Source: JALELF01 sp964473455
GTDB taxonomy: Bacteria; Bacillota_I; Bacilli_A; RF39; UBA660
DNA length: 29,950 bases
NCBI GenBank assembly: GCA_964473455.1
Contig: CAYYQX010000007.1
Span: forward strand, 1 to 29,950
Direction of reading: 5' to 3'
Shown: positions 29,140 through 29,950 of the stretch, in pieces
How positions within the stretch are numbered: the stretch's first letter is position 1
How the letters are laid out: the number at the start of each line of letters is the position of its first letter
The notes under the pieces: generated by a model
What the model was told of the DNA's origin: nothing
What the model saw: only the letters and a program-made list of their open reading frames with translations
Database searches by the model: none
Made by a program: the position numbers and the translations under genes

Positions 29140-29950
29140 GTTTAATAATCGGAAGTCACGTTTCTTTTAAAAAAGATAATCAATTAGTTGGCAGTGTTGA
29201 AGAGGCACTATCGTATAACGCCAATGCTTTTATGTTTTATACAGGGGCTCCCCAAAATACAATGCGTTATCCAATAAGTGTTGAGATAACTAAAAAAGCT
29301 CAACAAATGATGGAAAATAAAATAGATATTAATAACGTCTTAGTACATGCCCCATATATAATCAATTTAGCAAATCCTAATAATACTGATTTTGGAATTA
29401 GGTTTTTAAATGAAGAAATCAATAGATGTGAAAGCCTTGGAGTAAAAAAAATTATTCTGCACCCTGGAAGTCATGTTGGATTAGGAAGAGAAGAGGGCAT
29501 AAAGAATATTGTTTTTTGTTTAGATAATGTCAAAAATAAGAATGTTTTTATCTGTTTAGAAACTATGGCTGGTAAAGGTAGTGAGATAGGCACTATTGAA
29601 GATATCAAAGAAATTATGAATAGAGTTAAAGATAGTTCTAACTTACTTGTTTGTTTAGATACATGTCATTTAAATGATTTTGGTTATGATATTAGTAAGT
29701 TTGATGTAGTTTTAGATAAAATGGATGAATTAATTGGAATAGAAAAAATAGGTTGTATTCATATAAATGACAGTAAAAATGTTCAAACATCTCATAAGGA
29801 TAGACATGAGAATATTGGTTATGGAACTATAGGGTTTGATAATTTAATAAGTGTTATTTATAATAAAAGGTTAGAAAGTGTTCCTAAGATACTTGAAACA
29901 CCTTATATAAATGAAAAAGCCCCTTATAAATATGAAATAGAAATGATAAG
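29136..29950 (+). CDS. nfo: Endonuclease IV, 5' part (runs off the window)
   Basis: An AP endonuclease of the Nfo family, acting in base-excision repair. The first 271 residues are visible; the gene continues beyond the edge. It starts IIGSHVSFKKDNQLVGSVEEA. NAFMFYTGAPQNTMR, LVHAPYIINLANP (metal His), LGVKKIILHPGSHVG (metal His), FICLETMAGKGSEIG (metal Glu), LVCLDTCHLNDFGYD and IHINDSKNVQTSHKDRHENIGYGTIG follow, so the trinuclear zinc site is intact. Its ATG overlaps the rluB stop by four bases (ATGA), and AGGT at about 29125 can act as ribosome site, implying translational coupling. Confidence 0.95.
   Translation, partial: MSLIIGSHVSFKKDNQLVGSVEEALSYNANAFMFYTGAPQNTMRYPISVEITKKAQQMMENKIDINNVLVHAPYIINLANPNNTDFGIRFLNEEINRCESLGVKKIILHPGSHVGLGREEGIKNIVFCLDNVKNKNVFICLETMAGKGSEIGTIEDIKEIMNRVKDSSNLLVCLDTCHLNDFGYDISKFDVVLDKMDELIGIEKIGCIHINDSKNVQTSHKDRHENIGYGTIGFDNLISVIYNKRLESVPKILETPYINEKAPYKYEIEMI

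Noticed and set aside
1..29950. TGA read as tryptophan (mycoplasma code)
   Set aside because: Several complete proteins end at TGA in the right place (flavoprotein, ezrA, rluB) and Trp is coded by TGG.
1..29950. CRISPR array, transposase, integrase or reverse transcriptase in the window
   Set aside because: I found no regularly spaced repeats and no protein with such motifs; the variable-region and cassette hypotheses therefore depend on genes elsewhere.

Overview
The window comes from a low-GC (roughly 25-30% by eye) bacterium of the Bacillota/Mycoplasmatota side. It has strong AAGGAGG-type ribosome binding sites and extended -10 promoters (TGnTATAAT). Standard-code TGA stops end several genes, so this is not a TGA=Trp mycoplasma. 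The gene set is Bacilli-like: ezrA, uppP, rlmD, a rhodanese-less thiI, rpsD under its own promoter, and a YkgJ protein. uppP, ezrA and a D-Asp-ligase-like gene argue for a walled cell. An uncultured gut Bacilli lineage of the RF39 kind would fit, but that is inference.

Layout. 1-7.2 kb is accessory-like: the tail of an upstream gene, a NERD-domain membrane protein (-), a hypothetical, an autoregulated MerR protein with an internal start, a BaiN/HI0933 flavoprotein, a hypothetical, a transglutaminase-like protein, a membrane protein, a helical protein and a lipoprotein. 7.2-11.2 kb holds a YkgJ Fe-S/zinc cluster protein, a secreted beta-propeller protein, a membrane protein and a DUF3795 protein. 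At 11.25 kb is a tRNA-Thr(GGT). 11.4-13.8 kb is a two-gene unit: an alanine-racemase-fold enzyme with altered active-site residues and an ATP-grasp enzyme close to D-aspartate ligases. 13.8-15.6 kb on the minus strand holds two small hypotheticals and uppP. 15.6-19.7 kb is an operon-like run: rlmD, a PHP phosphoesterase, a MazG-like protein, an IcaB/PgaB-like deacetylase and rbfA. 19.7-25.2 kb holds an unknown ORF, a T-box-like element, a HAD hydrolase, tyrS, a giant prepilin-like protein and convergent rpsD. 25.5-29.95 kb is ezrA, thiI, an RsuA/RluB pseudouridine synthase and the 5' part of nfo.

The most unusual part is 19.66-24.62 kb. A 656-aa prepilin-like protein carries near its C-terminus a sharply bounded GC-rich (49/78 bases) island with G/C-ending codons. 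It lies just before a VRPVF motif, where diversity-generating retroelement (DGR) variable regions sit in C-type-lectin-like targets. The whole gene with its own promoter is bracketed by a perfect 48-bp direct repeat made of the 3' end of tyrS plus its terminator. A second unknown ORF 2-3 kb upstream is bracketed in the same way by a 38-bp (35/38) duplication of the 3' end of rbfA. Together these look like single-gene cassettes inserted behind housekeeping genes by duplicating the host gene's tail. No reverse transcriptase, template repeat, integrase or transposase is visible in the window.
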